Source: Frigoribacterium sp. CG_9.8
Lineage (GTDB): Bacteria; Actinomycetota; Actinomycetes; Actinomycetales; Microbacteriaceae
DNA length: 64,000 nucleotides
Reading direction: 5' to 3'
Assembly: GCF_015751965.1 (NCBI RefSeq)
Contig: NZ_JADOVH010000001.1
Location: 868,001 to 932,000, forward strand
Positions 7,572 through 16,385 of the stretch are shown here, one piece after another (position 1 is the stretch's first letter; every line of letters starts with the position of its first letter). The position numbers and the translations under genes are program-made. The notes below the pieces were generated by a model, which saw only the letters and a list, made by a program, of their open reading frames with translations, did not search any database and was not told the DNA's origin.

Positions 7572-9185
7572 GTGGCAACCTTCGTTGACCAGGTGACACT
7601 TCATCTCAGCGCCGGCGACGGCGGTGACGGTTGCGTTTCGGTGAAGCGCGAGAAGTTCAAACCCCTCGCCGGTCCCGATGGCGGCAATGGGGGCGACGGT
7701 GGAGACATCGTGCTGGTGAGCGAGATGGGCGTGACAACCCTCCTCGGCTTCCATCGTGCTCCCCATCGCAAGTCCGACAAGGGCGGCCAGGGCATGGGTG
7801 ACAATCGCAGCGGATCCGACGGCACGGAGATCGAACTTGCCGTTCCACTTGGCACCGTTGTGAAGGATGTCGAGGGCAACGAACTCATCGACTTCACCGA
7901 GCCGGGCATGCGCTACATCGTCGCTCCCGGTGGGCAGGGTGGACTCGGCAATGCCGCCCTCGCGTCCACCAAGAGGAAGGCGCCAGGGTTTGCACTTCTC
8001 GGCATCCCCGGGTGGGAAGGCGATGTCTTCCTCGAGCTGAAGGTGGTGGCGGATGTCGCACTGGTCGGCTATCCCTCGGCTGGTAAGTCGAGCCTTGTCG
8101 CCGCCATCTCTGCCGCGAAACCGAAGATTGCGGATTACCCGTTCACCACGCTGCATCCGAATCTCGGGGTCGTAGAGTCCGGCGAGTCGCGGTACACCGT
8201 TGCCGATGTGCCCGGTCTGATCGAGGGCGCAAGTGAGGGCAAGGGGCTCGGCCTCGAATTCCTGCGTCACGTCGAGCGCTGCTCCGCACTGCTGCACGTT
8301 CTTGATTGCGCCACTCTCGAGCCTGGCCGTGATCCGATCAGTGACCTCGATGTCATCCTCGGTGAACTCGCCGCATATCCGGTACCTGAGGGGCAGCTTC
8401 CCCTGCTCGACCGGCCCCAACTCATCGCCCTCAACAAGGTCGACGTGCCGGAAGGGCGTGAACTAGCCGATCTGGTGCGCCCCGACCTTGAAGCGCGCGG
8501 ATACCGCGTCTTCGATATTTCTGCGGTCAGCCGGGAAGGACTGCGCGAGCTGTCCTTCGCCCTCGGCGAGCTGGTGGATTCTGAACGTGCCAACAAAGCT
8601 GCTTTACCGGTGAAGCAGCGGATCGTGCTGCGCCCCCGTGCCACCGGTGATGCTGGCTTCACGGTCAAGGTCGAGGGCGGGTCGGGTGGCAACATTTACC
8701 GCGTTGTCGGGGGCAAGCCCGAACGCTGGGTCGCCCAAACTGACTTCAACAACGAGGAAGCGGTCGGCTTCCTCGCCGATCGCCTCGCCAAGTCCGGTGT
8801 GGAGAACGAGCTATTCAAGGTCGGTGCCATTGCTGGCTCGACCGTGATTATCGGCCCGGTCACCTTCGACTGGGAGCCGACCCTCACCTCCACAGCGGAG
8901 CTGCTGACGGCACCGCGCGGCACCGATCCACGGCTGGTGCAGAACGATCGTCCGACGTCGAAGACCCGGCGCCAGGAATACCTCGATCGAATGGATGGCA
9001 AGGCCGAAGCTCGTGCCGAGCTCATCCGTGAGCGGGAAGCCGGAATGTGGAACGACGACGAGGGCTTCGCCATCACAGAGAAAAACGGTGCTGCTCCCGA
9101 ATCAGCCACAAGTCAGACTGCCGAGTCTGCCGAGAGTACCGAGTCTGGCGGGTCTGAGTCGGAGGATTCGCGAGCGGATGGCTAG
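7572..9185 (+). CDS. obg: GTPase Obg/CgtA, ribosome assembly and stress
   Basis: Essential GTPase that acts in 50S maturation and the stringent response, 537 residues. The N-terminal Gly-rich Obg fold ([17 protein letters not shown]) spans about 1-157. The G domain has P-loop [10 protein letters not shown] (about 166), DVPGLIEGA (about 213) and NKVD (about 291). A C-terminal OCT domain follows ([20 protein letters not shown]), then a variable acidic Ser/Glu-rich tail of about 60 residues. GTG start at 7572 after GAAAGGA. The stop overlaps the proB start by 8 nt, indicating coupling. Confidence 0.97.
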   Translation: MATFVDQVTLHLSAGDGGDGCVSVKREKFKPLAGPDGGNGGDGGDIVLVSEMGVTTLLGFHRAPHRKSDKGGQGMGDNRSGSDGTEIELAVPLGTVVKDVEGNELIDFTEPGMRYIVAPGGQGGLGNAALASTKRKAPGFALLGIPGWEGDVFLELKVVADVALVGYPSAGKSSLVAAISAAKPKIADYPFTTLHPNLGVVESGESRYTVADVPGLIEGASEGKGLGLEFLRHVERCSALLHVLDCATLEPGRDPISDLDVILGELAAYPVPEGQLPLLDRPQLIALNKVDVPEGRELADLVRPDLEARGYRVFDISAVSREGLRELSFALGELVDSERANKAALPVKQRIVLRPRATGDAGFTVKVEGGSGGNIYRVVGGKPERWVAQTDFNNEEAVGFLADRLAKSGVENELFKVGAIAGSTVIIGPVTFDWEPTLTSTAELLTAPRGTDPRLVQNDRPTSKTRRQEYLDRMDGKAEARAELIREREAGMWNDDEGFAITEKNGAAPESATSQTAESAESTESGGSESEDSRADG

Positions 9186-9969
9186 CCCCGTTCTCTCGCG
9201 GGCCGGCATCCCCACGGCGCGGCGCATCGTCGTCAAGGTGGGATCCTCGTCGATTAGCGGGCCGAATACAGATCAGATTGCCCCGCTCGTCGACGCGCTT
9301 GCAGCGGCCCACGCGCGGGGTACCGAGGTGATCCTCGTCTCGTCCGGAGCGATCGCCACAGGAATGCCCTTTCTGAAGCTCGATTCACGTCCTACCGATC
9401 TCGCCACACAGCAGGCCGCCGCCGCAGTCGGTCAAAACGTGCTCATCTATCGCTACCAGGAGAGCCTTGACCGCTTTCGAATCGTTGCGGCACAAGTGCT
9501 GCTTACGGCCGGGGACCTCGAAAATCCGACTCATCGTGGCAATGCGCAACGGGCGATGGACCGGCTCCTCGACCTGCGCATCCTGCCCATTGTCAATGAG
9601 AACGACACGGTTGCAACCCATGAGATCCGGTTCGGTGATAACGACCGGCTGGCCGCACTGGTGAGCCAGTTGGTGCGGGCGGACCTGCTCGTGTTGCTGT
9701 CCGACATCGATTCGCTGTACGACATTCCCCCCGAGAAACCCGGAGCGCATCGTATCTCGGAGGTCCCGTTCGACGACGATCTCGCTCGAGTGGAATTCGG
9801 GGATATCGGGAGAGCCGGGGTGGGCACCGGGGGAGCGGGAACGAAGGTGGCCGCCGCGAAATTGGCTGCGACATCCGGCACCCCGGTTCTTCTCGCTGCG
9901 ACTCGGCAGGTCGCCGCCGCGCTCGACGGTGCCGAGATCGGCACCTGGTTCGCGGCCGCGCCAGCGTGA
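9178..9969 (+). CDS. proB: Glutamate 5-kinase, short form without PUA domain
   Basis: Phosphorylates L-glutamate to gamma-glutamyl phosphate, the first step of proline synthesis. From ATG 9178 (inside the obg stop region) it has 263 residues. The amino-acid kinase fold is complete: [46 protein letters not shown], and [17 protein letters not shown]. Many family members have about 370 residues with a C-terminal PUA domain; that domain is absent here, and the frame simply stops. It is cotranscribed with obg; proA follows 42 nt later but appears to have its own promoter. Confidence 0.95.
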   Translation: MASPVLSRAGIPTARRIVVKVGSSSISGPNTDQIAPLVDALAAAHARGTEVILVSSGAIATGMPFLKLDSRPTDLATQQAAAAVGQNVLIYRYQESLDRFRIVAAQVLLTAGDLENPTHRGNAQRAMDRLLDLRILPIVNENDTVATHEIRFGDNDRLAALVSQLVRADLLVLLSDIDSLYDIPPEKPGAHRISEVPFDDDLARVEFGDIGRAGVGTGGAGTKVAAAKLAATSGTPVLLAATRQVAAALDGAEIGTWFAAAPA

Positions 9970-9999
9970 GCTGGCATCACACCGCAGAGTCAGCGCAAC

Positions 10000-10005
10000 T
10001 ACACT
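10000..10005 (+). promoter_or_regulatory. Candidate -10 box for leaderless proA mRNA
   Basis: TACACT ends exactly 6 nt before ATG 10012, and there is no Shine-Dalgarno sequence in the gap. Confidence 0.55.
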
Positions 10006-10011
10006 GGCGTC

Positions 10012-11280
10012 ATGCCTGAGATCGTCGTGACGGTGCGCTCCTTTGACGAAAAACTGGATGCCGCCCGCGCTGCATCCCTCGTACTCGCCACAGCAAATGC
10101 TGCGCTCAAGAATCGTGCCCTCGCCTCGATCGCTGTTGCGATGGTTGAGCATGCGGATCGGATCATCCTGGCCAACGATCTCGACCTGGCCAACGGGCGC
10201 GACAATGACCTGAGTGTCGGGGTGCTCGATCGGTTGCGTCTCGATGCGACTCGGCTGGCTGGGCTGGCAGATGCGGTGCGGCTCGTGGCAACGCTGGTTG
10301 ATCCAGTCGGCGAAAACGTGCGAGGGCGGACACTGGACAATGGCCTGAGGCTGAGCGAGGTGCGGGTGCCATTCGGTGTCGTCGGCGTCATCTACGAGGC
10401 CCGACCCAATGTCACGGTCGATATCGCCAGCCTCGCGCTCAAGAGCGGTAACGCGGTGGTGCTGCGCGGGGGGAGTGCTGCGGAAAACACCAATCGTGAA
10501 CTGGTGGCGATCATCCAGGATTCGCTTCGCGGCGTCGGACTGCCCGCAGATGCTGTACAGACGATCGACGAGTTCGGTCGCGACGGCGCACGGCAGCTGA
10601 TGCGGGCGCGTGGACAGGTGGATGTGCTCATTCCGCGCGGGAGCGCCGCCCTCATCAACACTGTCGTGGCCGAGTCGAAGGTTCCGGTGATCGAGACCGG
10701 CGCGGGTGTCGTTCACGTCTTCCTCGACGAGTCGGCCGATGAAGCCTGGGCGATCGACATCGTGCATAATTCCAAGGTGCAGCGGCCCAGCGTCTGCAAT
10801 GCCCTCGAGACCTTGCTCGTGCATGAGGGGGCGGCGATGCGGCTGCTGCCTCCCGTGCTTGGCGCGCTGCGGGCATCCGGGGTCACCATCCATGGCGACG
10901 AGGGCACTCGCGCGATATTCGCGGATGCTGTCGCGGCCACCGATGAGGACTGGGCCACCGAATACATGTCGCTTGACATCGCGGTGCGGGTTGTCGGCTC
11001 ACTCGACGAGGCGATGGAGCACATCCGTCGCTACTCGACCCACCACACCGAGTCGATCGTGACTAACGATCTCGGCAACGCCGAACGCTTTCTGGCCGAG
11101 GTGGACTCGGCCGTGGTGATGGTGAACACCTCGACCCGGTTCACTGACGGCGGGGAATTCGGCTTCGGAGCCGAAGTGGGCATCTCCACGCAAAAGCTCC
11201 ACGCGCGCGGTCCGATGGGGTTGAGCGAACTTACGAGCACCAAATGGATTGTGCGTGGCACGGGCCAGGTCAGGGAATAG
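10012..11280 (+). CDS. proA: Gamma-glutamyl phosphate reductase
   Basis: NADPH-dependent second step of proline synthesis, making glutamate-5-semialdehyde. It has 422 residues, the usual length. Recognisable blocks are VPFGVVGVIYEARPNVTVD, LKSGNAVVLRGGSAA, the catalytic-Cys segment VQRPSVCNALETLLVH (about residue 260), and the C-terminal FGFGAEVGISTQKLHARGP. ATG start at 10012 with a leaderless-type -10 box upstream. It follows proB, the substrate-supplying kinase. Confidence 0.97.
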   Translation: MPEIVVTVRSFDEKLDAARAASLVLATANAALKNRALASIAVAMVEHADRIILANDLDLANGRDNDLSVGVLDRLRLDATRLAGLADAVRLVATLVDPVGENVRGRTLDNGLRLSEVRVPFGVVGVIYEARPNVTVDIASLALKSGNAVVLRGGSAAENTNRELVAIIQDSLRGVGLPADAVQTIDEFGRDGARQLMRARGQVDVLIPRGSAALINTVVAESKVPVIETGAGVVHVFLDESADEAWAIDIVHNSKVQRPSVCNALETLLVHEGAAMRLLPPVLGALRASGVTIHGDEGTRAIFADAVAATDEDWATEYMSLDIAVRVVGSLDEAMEHIRRYSTHHTESIVTNDLGNAERFLAEVDSAVVMVNTSTRFTDGGEFGFGAEVGISTQKLHARGPMGLSELTSTKWIVRGTGQVRE

Positions 11281-11335
11281 GCATCTGAAGGCCGGTAGGC
11301 TTGAAACATTGAATTAAAGCGTGAGGGATGGGTGG

Positions 11336-11536
11336 ATGTCGGTGTTAAGCACGATTGTTCTGGCGGCAGAAGAGGCGAAGATCGCGCTGATCTTCCCGAT
11401 TTGGATATTCCCCCTCATCGCGATTGTCGTCTTCGTCGGTCTTGGGCTGGTCGTGTGGAGTTTCCGCGACGTTGCCAACCGTCACAGCCAAAAGACCGGT
11501 GGCTCGGCGGCGAGCGGACACACGGCCAATCACTAG
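11336..11536 (+). CDS. Small single-span membrane protein
   Basis: Sixty-six residues from ATG 11336; a GTG at 11321 would add five. It has one strong membrane segment ([20 protein letters not shown]) followed by a short polar, Ser/Gly-rich tail. It lies between proA and nadD and ends 13 nt before nadD. Its function is unknown. The clear hydrophobic segment and operon position support a real gene. Confidence 0.65.
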   Translation: MSVLSTIVLAAEEAKIALIFPIWIFPLIAIVVFVGLGLVVWSFRDVANRHSQKTGGSAASGHTANH

Positions 11537-11549
11537 CGCGCACGACGTG

Positions 11550-12152
11550 ATGGTGAAAAGCGCGGCGAAGCGTCCGAAAATCGGTGTGATGGGTGGCACC
11601 TTCGACCCCATCCACCATGGACATCTGGTCGCGGCGAGCGAGGTTGCGCAATCTTTCGGTCTGGATGAGGTGGTGTTCGTTCCCACCGGAACTCCATATC
11701 AGAAGCCGGGAGCCACCTCAAGCGAGCACCGTTATTTGATGACGGTTATTGCTACTGCGGCTAACCCAAACTTTACGGTGAGTCGGGTTGATATCGACCG
11801 CGAGGGGCCCACCTACACGATTGACACGCTCCGCGATCTGCACGCTGAGCGGCCCGACGCGGAGCTTTACTTTATCTCCGGTGCGGACGCGATCACCCAG
11901 ATTCTCGACTGGAAAGATGTGGCCGAACTCTGGTCGCTCGCGCATTTCGTTGCTGTGACTCGACCGGGTCACTCGCTGACTATTTCCGGTTTACCTGAGT
12001 CGGAAGTAAGCTTGCTCGAAGTGCCCGCGCTTGCGATATCATCCACTGATTGCCGCAGCCGGGTCAGCCGGGGATACCCGGTGTGGTATTTGGTGCCCGA
12101 CGGTGTTGTTCAATACATCTCCAAACACCACCTGTATCGGAGTCTGACATGA
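11550..12152 (+). CDS. nadD: Nicotinate-nucleotide adenylyltransferase
   Basis: Makes deamido-NAD from nicotinate mononucleotide and ATP. It has 200 residues from ATG 11550 (GTG 11547 is an alternative). The nucleotidyltransferase signature [12 protein letters not shown] is near the N-terminus, with [11 protein letters not shown] and the C-terminal [21 protein letters not shown], matching the ISSTxIR motif with Asp-Cys in place of the usual residues. It overlaps the next gene by 4 nt (ATGA). It sits in the conserved nadD-rsfS neighbourhood. Confidence 0.95.
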   Translation: MVKSAAKRPKIGVMGGTFDPIHHGHLVAASEVAQSFGLDEVVFVPTGTPYQKPGATSSEHRYLMTVIATAANPNFTVSRVDIDREGPTYTIDTLRDLHAERPDAELYFISGADAITQILDWKDVAELWSLAHFVAVTRPGHSLTISGLPESEVSLLEVPALAISSTDCRSRVSRGYPVWYLVPDGVVQYISKHHLYRSLT

Positions 12153-14023
12153 CAGCTTGGCATGACCAGCCGCCCGCGAGTAGGCGGCAAGTTCGGCAAA
12201 CCGAACGCGACGGCAGCGTCGACTCGCAGTCGACCGCCGAGCAGGATGCGGCTGACGACGCCGCTTTCGCGGGGGTCGCCCACCAGGGCTGGGAAGCGGA
12301 AGCCCGACGAGCGACCGCACCGCAAGGCCCACCGCAGGGTGCAGCTGATCCCCTGCCGACGCGTGGGCGTCGCGCACAGCACCCGGCGACCAACGAACAA
12401 GCCGGTCCGGTGCTGGCTAACAATCCGGTGCTGGCTAACAATCCGGTGCTAGCTAACAATCCGGTGCACGCACCCCGCCCCTTCATCGCACCGACCCTCG
12501 CTGCGCCAGTTCCGGTAGATCACCAGCCGGCCCGCCGCGCTCGCGACTCCGGTGCATCCGATTCACGGCGAGCCGCAGTCCGTCCCGTCGGCCCGCCGCT
12601 TGGTGCGATAGCTCCGGAGGCCGCCGCCGCTCCTGAGATCGCCGCCGCTCCGGAGGCCGTCGCTGCTCCCGAGCCGGTCCTCACCCGACGCCAGATGCGC
12701 GAGCGGGGTATCGGTGGTTTTGTGACGACACCGAGCGAGACTGACGACGCCGAAAGAACTGACGACGCCGAAAGAGCTGCCGCCACCGGTGCTACCGGCA
12801 CGGACACGGACACGCCAGCTGGAGTTGCACCTGTTGTCGCAGAAGAGGCCGTGGCAGCCGAAGTGCCTCTCGCCGAAGTTCCTACCAAGCGACAGTGGTT
12901 CCGTGACCGTGCCCGCCGTGCCACAGTGGATCAAGAGCGCGAACGCGAAGAAACGCATCGCGCGGGTGAAACTGTGGCGGCGCAGCATGCCGACGCGTCG
13001 ACTGTGAACTCGGTGACCGAACCGCCAGTGCTTGTCGAACCGCCAGTGCTTGTCGAACCGCCAGTGCTTGTCGAACCGCCAGTGCTTGTCGAACCGCCAG
13101 TGCTTGTCGAACCGCCAGTGCGTCCGCCCTTCCCCGGCGCGACTCTTGCAGGCATTACCACCGCGGACATCACCCTCGCCGAGCTTGTTGAGCCCGCGCG
13201 GGATGTGGCAATCACATCCGCTCCGGTGCACTTCGTCAGCACACCCGTCTTCACTATCGATCCGGAGATCGACCAAGCGACCGCGCAGGCAGAAGTCGTG
13301 GTTGCGGAGCTCGAGCCGCACGGAGAGCAGGGGCCAGCCTTCGAGGATCTGCTGTTTCCGAGTGGTCAGTCAGTGGAGACCACCGTGGAGCCGACTCACG
13401 AGGATGCGGCGGCCGTTACGTTCGACGCGTCTATCACTGGGCACGATTCTCCCGCCACGACTGTTGCTGAGACCATCGCTTCGACCCTAGCCGTGCCCGC
13501 AGGATCCGTCGCCCCGATGGATGCCACATACGTGCCGCCGGTGGGCCACTGGTCAACCCAGGCGTCGATCGATGACGGTGAGCAGCTGCAAGAGAGTACT
13601 TTTGCCCGCGACATCGGGGCGACTAGCGGTGCTCTCACGACGAGCGCTCTCGTATTGCCGTCTATGCCGACCGGCGAGAACATTATGGGCCCGCTCAGCG
13701 GTACTGGGGAGATCCTCATCACCGGGTCGATTAGCCTTCCACGCAGCATGGGATCGACCGGCATTTATCCGGCTCGCTACGACCACTCGGACGTCGATTT
13801 GCTTCTCGAAGCTGACGACCGCGAAGACTCGTCCGATCCCGAATCGGCACCGGTCCGCGCGATCCGCGCGGTCAGCACCAGTACTTCCTCTGGCGATGTG
13901 ATCATGTCGATGAAGCCGCAAAAAACCAGTCGATTGCCGCTCATTCTCATCGTCTCCGCCGCGGTCATGGCCGTCGGTGTCGTCGTGCTGCTCGTCGCTG
14001 GGATGATCTTCAAGATCTTCTAA
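12149..14023 (+). CDS. Low-complexity protein with C-terminal membrane anchor
   Basis: Unknown function, 624 residues from ATG 12149, translationally coupled to nadD. Most of the protein is Ala/Pro/Glu-rich and predicted disordered, with an Arg-rich start, three NPVLAN units (residues about 88-105) and five PPVLVE units (residues about 291-320). Near residues 515-590 are several short Leu/Thr/Gly motifs. The C-terminus is basic, then one membrane segment ([24 protein letters not shown]), then a short end. This is a cytoplasmic tail with a C-terminal anchor. In other actinobacteria a cell-envelope gene (LCP type) can occupy this slot; this is not one. Confidence 0.8.
   Translation: MTAWHDQPPASRRQVRQTERDGSVDSQSTAEQDAADDAAFAGVAHQGWEAEARRATAPQGPPQGAADPLPTRGRRAQHPATNEQAGPVLANNPVLANNPVLANNPVHAPRPFIAPTLAAPVPVDHQPARRARDSGASDSRRAAVRPVGPPLGAIAPEAAAAPEIAAAPEAVAAPEPVLTRRQMRERGIGGFVTTPSETDDAERTDDAERAAATGATGTDTDTPAGVAPVVAEEAVAAEVPLAEVPTKRQWFRDRARRATVDQEREREETHRAGETVAAQHADASTVNSVTEPPVLVEPPVLVEPPVLVEPPVLVEPPVLVEPPVRPPFPGATLAGITTADITLAELVEPARDVAITSAPVHFVSTPVFTIDPEIDQATAQAEVVVAELEPHGEQGPAFEDLLFPSGQSVETTVEPTHEDAAAVTFDASITGHDSPATTVAETIASTLAVPAGSVAPMDATYVPPVGHWSTQASIDDGEQLQESTFARDIGATSGALTTSALVLPSMPTGENIMGPLSGTGEILITGSISLPRSMGSTGIYPARYDHSDVDLLLEADDREDSSDPESAPVRAIRAVSTSTSSGDVIMSMKPQKTSRLPLILIVSAAVMAVGVVVLLVAGMIFKIF
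12410..12463 (+). repeat. 18-bp in-frame tandem repeat, 3 copies
   Basis: Units of gtgctggctaacaatccg at 12410, 12428 and 12446, the third with one substitution. They encode VLANNP three times in the disordered part of the anchored protein. Confidence 0.95.
13019..13122 (+). repeat. 18-bp in-frame tandem repeat, 5 full copies plus a partial
   Basis: Five identical units of gaaccgccagtgcttgtc from 13019 to 13108, then a partial sixth. They encode repeated EPPVLV. Identity between copies indicates recent expansion. Confidence 0.97.
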
Positions 14024-14065
14024 ACCTGTGACCATATTATTTTCTCTTCCACCCCAAAGGACCCT

Positions 14066-14443
14066 GTGACTGCGACCGACCATGCCCGCGAACTCCTCCA
14101 AATCGCGGCAGCCGCCGCAGACTCGAAACAGGCCGAAGACCTGGTTGCACTCGATGTGTCGGGTCCGCTGCCTCTCACCGATATCTTCCTTCTCGCCACC
14201 GGACGCAACGAACGCAACGTCATCGCGATTGCGAGCGAGATCGAAGACCTGCTGATCGAGCATGGCTCAAAGCCGCTTCGCCGCGAGGGACGCGCCGAGG
14301 GTCGATGGATTCTTCTCGACTTTGGTGATCTCGTTGTGCACGTCTTCCACGAGGAAGACCGGATGTATTACTCGCTCGAGCGCCTGTGGAAGGACTGCCC
14401 GGTGATCCCGATCAATCTTCCGGTGCGCGAGCCTGCCGAATAG
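14066..14443 (+). CDS. rsfS: Ribosome silencing factor RsfS
   Basis: Binds ribosomal protein L14 on the 50S subunit and blocks joining to 30S in starvation. It has 125 residues, the usual length. Recognisable are VALDVSGPLPLTDIFLLATG, GRWILLDFGDLVVHVFHEEDR and YYSLERLWKDCP. GTG start at 14066 after AAAGGA. It follows nadD and the anchored protein in the same direction, the conserved actinobacterial arrangement. Confidence 0.96.
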   Translation: MTATDHARELLQIAAAAADSKQAEDLVALDVSGPLPLTDIFLLATGRNERNVIAIASEIEDLLIEHGSKPLRREGRAEGRWILLDFGDLVVHVFHEEDRMYYSLERLWKDCPVIPINLPVREPAE

Positions 14444-14461
14444 CCGAGCCGCTCAAGTCGG

Positions 14462-15424
14462 ATGACGGCTCTCGAGCTGCCGTCCTGGCGTGCAATTGAC
14501 GGCGAGGGGAAACGGGTACTCGAGCTCATCGATGCCTGGTCCGGGTCATCCGCCCTCGCCTCGATTGTCGCCGTCTGTGGGGGATCGGTGCCGACCGGTT
14601 CAGCGGCACACCGATTATTGTGGCTGGATGGGTTTGCCGCGGCGCAGTGGGATTTTCGGCGGGGCCGGGAGCGCGATTCAATCGGTGACTCGGCGCTGAC
14701 AGCGCTTCAGATCGACACTGTTCACGGTCAGTCTCCCGCTCTCGGTCTTGCCGCACGGGAGGTACCTTCGAGGCGCCGGTACGACACGGTGATCATGACC
14801 GGCGGGATGGTGCGCGCCGGCATCGTGAAGCCCCGGTTTGTAGCGAAACTGCTCGAGTCCGGGCTCGAGTGTGATCACATCCTGTTCCTCGGGGGTTTCC
14901 GGCTGTTTTCGCCACAGGAACGAGTGCTCGCGCAGGCTCTCGGCGTAGCCGCCACCGACGAATTTGGCGGGATGCTCGCCGGGCTCGAGCAGGCTTTCGC
15001 GCCGCTCGACGAGCCGGAGATCGTCAGTGGTGGGGGTGCAACGCCACACTCATCGTGGCGTCACCTCACCTGGCACCGACAGGGACTGCCACGACTGAGT
15101 GTGCTGGCGGCACCCTCGTCCGATCCGGATAACCGACGCGCGAACTCGGCTGACACCTATCGATTCTGGGCCGGTGAGCGTCGCAGGCCAGCGGAACGTT
15201 CGGTGCTCCAGGTGACATCGCCGATCTATGTGCCATACCAGTCGGCCGCTGCGGTAGGGATCCTCGGTCTCGACTACGGGCTTGCTGTTGAGACCGTTGG
15301 GACAAGCCTCGCCGCGACCGATCTGGGTGCTCACACCCAGCCTTTCCAAGCGGAACATCACCTGCAGGAGTTGCGAGCGGCCATTGGCGCCATGCTCGCG
15401 CTGCGCTGCCGCCTTGGGGGATAA
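14462..15424 (+). CDS. Hypothetical protein, 320 residues
   Basis: I do not recognise the family. ATG 14462 is 18 nt after rsfS, so it is probably the last gene of the nadD-rsfS transcript. It is soluble, with no signal peptide or membrane segment. Notable stretches are VIMTGGMVRAGIVKPRFVAK (about residues 109-128) and HILFLGGFRLFSPQERVLA (about 139-157), which read like alternating beta strands and helices of a Rossmann-like fold, and SPIYVPYQSAAAVGILGLDYG near the C-terminus. A strong hairpin follows at 15453. The length and regular secondary structure argue for a real enzyme-like protein. Confidence 0.65.
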   Translation: MTALELPSWRAIDGEGKRVLELIDAWSGSSALASIVAVCGGSVPTGSAAHRLLWLDGFAAAQWDFRRGRERDSIGDSALTALQIDTVHGQSPALGLAAREVPSRRRYDTVIMTGGMVRAGIVKPRFVAKLLESGLECDHILFLGGFRLFSPQERVLAQALGVAATDEFGGMLAGLEQAFAPLDEPEIVSGGGATPHSSWRHLTWHRQGLPRLSVLAAPSSDPDNRRANSADTYRFWAGERRRPAERSVLQVTSPIYVPYQSAAAVGILGLDYGLAVETVGTSLAATDLGAHTQPFQAEHHLQELRAAIGAMLALRCRLGG

Positions 15425-15452
15425 CGCGGATCTCGGGGCGGCCGGTGGTGAG

Positions 15453-15489
15453 GCGCTCCGTGCTCGACTGCAGTCTGACCACGGAGCGC
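15453..15489 (+). terminator. Hairpin terminator after the nadD-rsfS operon
   Basis: GCGCTCCGTG (15453-15462) pairs perfectly with CACGGAGCGC (15480-15489). The loop itself contains the palindrome GACTGCAGTC. There is no U-tract. It separates the upstream operon from the tRNA gene. Confidence 0.6.
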
Positions 15490-15546
15490 GCCGATGTGTA
15501 GTAATCTTGCGGAGTTGCCATCTTGTCAGTTCAAGATAGTCAGCAT

Positions 15547-15620
15547 GGGTCCATGGCGCAGCCCGGTAGCGCACCTGCATGGCATGCAGGGGGTCAGGGG
15601 TTCGAATCCCCTTGGATCCA
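15547..15620 (+). tRNA. tRNA-Ala, anticodon GGC
   Basis: A 74-nt cloverleaf. Acceptor GGGTCCA pairs with TGGATCC (one G-T pair). The D-arm is GCGC/GCGC, the anticodon stem CCTGC/GCAGG encloses loop ATGGCAT with anticodon GGC (reads GCC, Ala), and the T-arm is AGGGG-TTCGAAT-CCCCT. The discriminator is A at 15620. The 3' CCA is not encoded. Confidence 0.97.
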
Positions 15621-15643
15621 CAGAAGTCCGTGACACGGACACA

Positions 15644-15678
15644 AGAAAAGCCCTGAACCCCTGGTTCGGGGCTTTTCT
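15644..15678 (+). terminator. Intrinsic terminator of tRNA-Ala
   Basis: A 16-bp stem (15644-15659 with 15663-15678, one G-T pair) around a 3-nt loop, with TTTTCT in the 3' arm. It lies 24 nt after the tRNA. The next 190 nt up to the stress-protein gene contain no other gene I can support. Confidence 0.85.
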
Positions 15679-15807
15679 CGTTGCCACCGCTCGAGAGTCT
15701 GGCACGGCACTTCGCTGCCGTTCGTCAGCCGTGCACCGGACTGTAGGGCCGCACGGCCAACTTTCGGGCGCTTGGTTCTGAAATCGAGATCGCCGCCGGT
15801 GAGGGAC

Positions 15808-15821
15808 AGGACCTTTGACCC
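15808..15821 (+). promoter_or_regulatory. Weak DosR-like box upstream of the stress-protein gene
   Basis: AGGAC-CTTT-GACCC resembles the core GGNC-N4-GNCC of dormancy-regulon sites and lies 47 nt before the start of a universal stress protein, a common target type. Only the core bases match. Confidence 0.2.
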
Positions 15822-15868
15822 ACTCACCGCAGCCGATCGCCCCGAAGCTGGAACCCCAGGAAGGGAAT

Positions 15869-16336
15869 ATGACTATGAACGACAGCAGCTTGATGCCGGT
15901 TCCGATCGGCAGTATCGTCGTCGGCCACGATGGATCACGCGATTCCACCCATGCCCTCGAGGTTGCCTTCGTCTTTGCGAACAAGCTCGGTGTTGACATC
16001 GTGGTGGCGCGTTCGTGGAGCATTGACACGGCTCCTCACGGCGCCCTCTACAGCCAGGGCTACGTCTCGTCATTCGAGGAGGTAAACGAGAAAGTCCGAG
16101 CTTTACTGGCTGCGGAGACTGCGGTCATCGCGTCCCAAAACCCAACGGTCACGCTTCATCTGCGCGCCGCGCTGGCTCACCCGGCGCAACTGCTCACTGA
16201 GCTTTCGGCATCTGCAGTAATGCTGGTGGTCGGACCGCGTGGGCTCGGGGGGTTTGCCGGGCTACTTATTGGATCGGTCAGCAGCCAGTGCGTTCAACTC
16301 GCTACCTGTCCGGTGCTTGTCGTACCAACGCGCTGA
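15869..16336 (+). CDS. Universal stress protein, ATP-binding type
   Basis: Single-domain UspA-like protein of 155 residues. ATG 15869 is chosen because AGGAAGGG lies just upstream; a frame extension back to 15815 lacks such a site. It begins with the Usp core IGSIVVGHDGSRDSTHALEV. The nucleotide-binding motif G-x2-G-x9-G-S is present as GPRGLGGFAGLLIGSVS, followed by CPVLVVPTR. It probably protects during energy or redox stress. It is monocistronic or read with the DUF2090 gene, which has its own -10 box. Confidence 0.9.
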   Translation: MTMNDSSLMPVPIGSIVVGHDGSRDSTHALEVAFVFANKLGVDIVVARSWSIDTAPHGALYSQGYVSSFEEVNEKVRALLAAETAVIASQNPTVTLHLRAALAHPAQLLTELSASAVMLVVGPRGLGGFAGLLIGSVSSQCVQLATCPVLVVPTR

Positions 16337-16372
16337 GCCGATCCGGTGCACGAAACACCGTGCTGAGCGGAG

Positions 16373-16378
16373 TACCGT
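16373..16378 (+). promoter_or_regulatory. Candidate -10 box for a leaderless DUF2090 mRNA
   Basis: TACCGT ends 7 nt before GTG 16386; no Shine-Dalgarno sequence. Confidence 0.45.
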
Positions 16379-16385
16379 CAACACC

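Noticed and set aside
7500-8420. 306-codon frame antisense to obg
   Set aside because: Fully opposite the Obg G domain, without family motifs or a ribosome-binding site.
9385-10893. 502-codon frame antisense to proB and proA
   Set aside because: Spans two well-conserved genes on the other strand; its length reflects codon bias.
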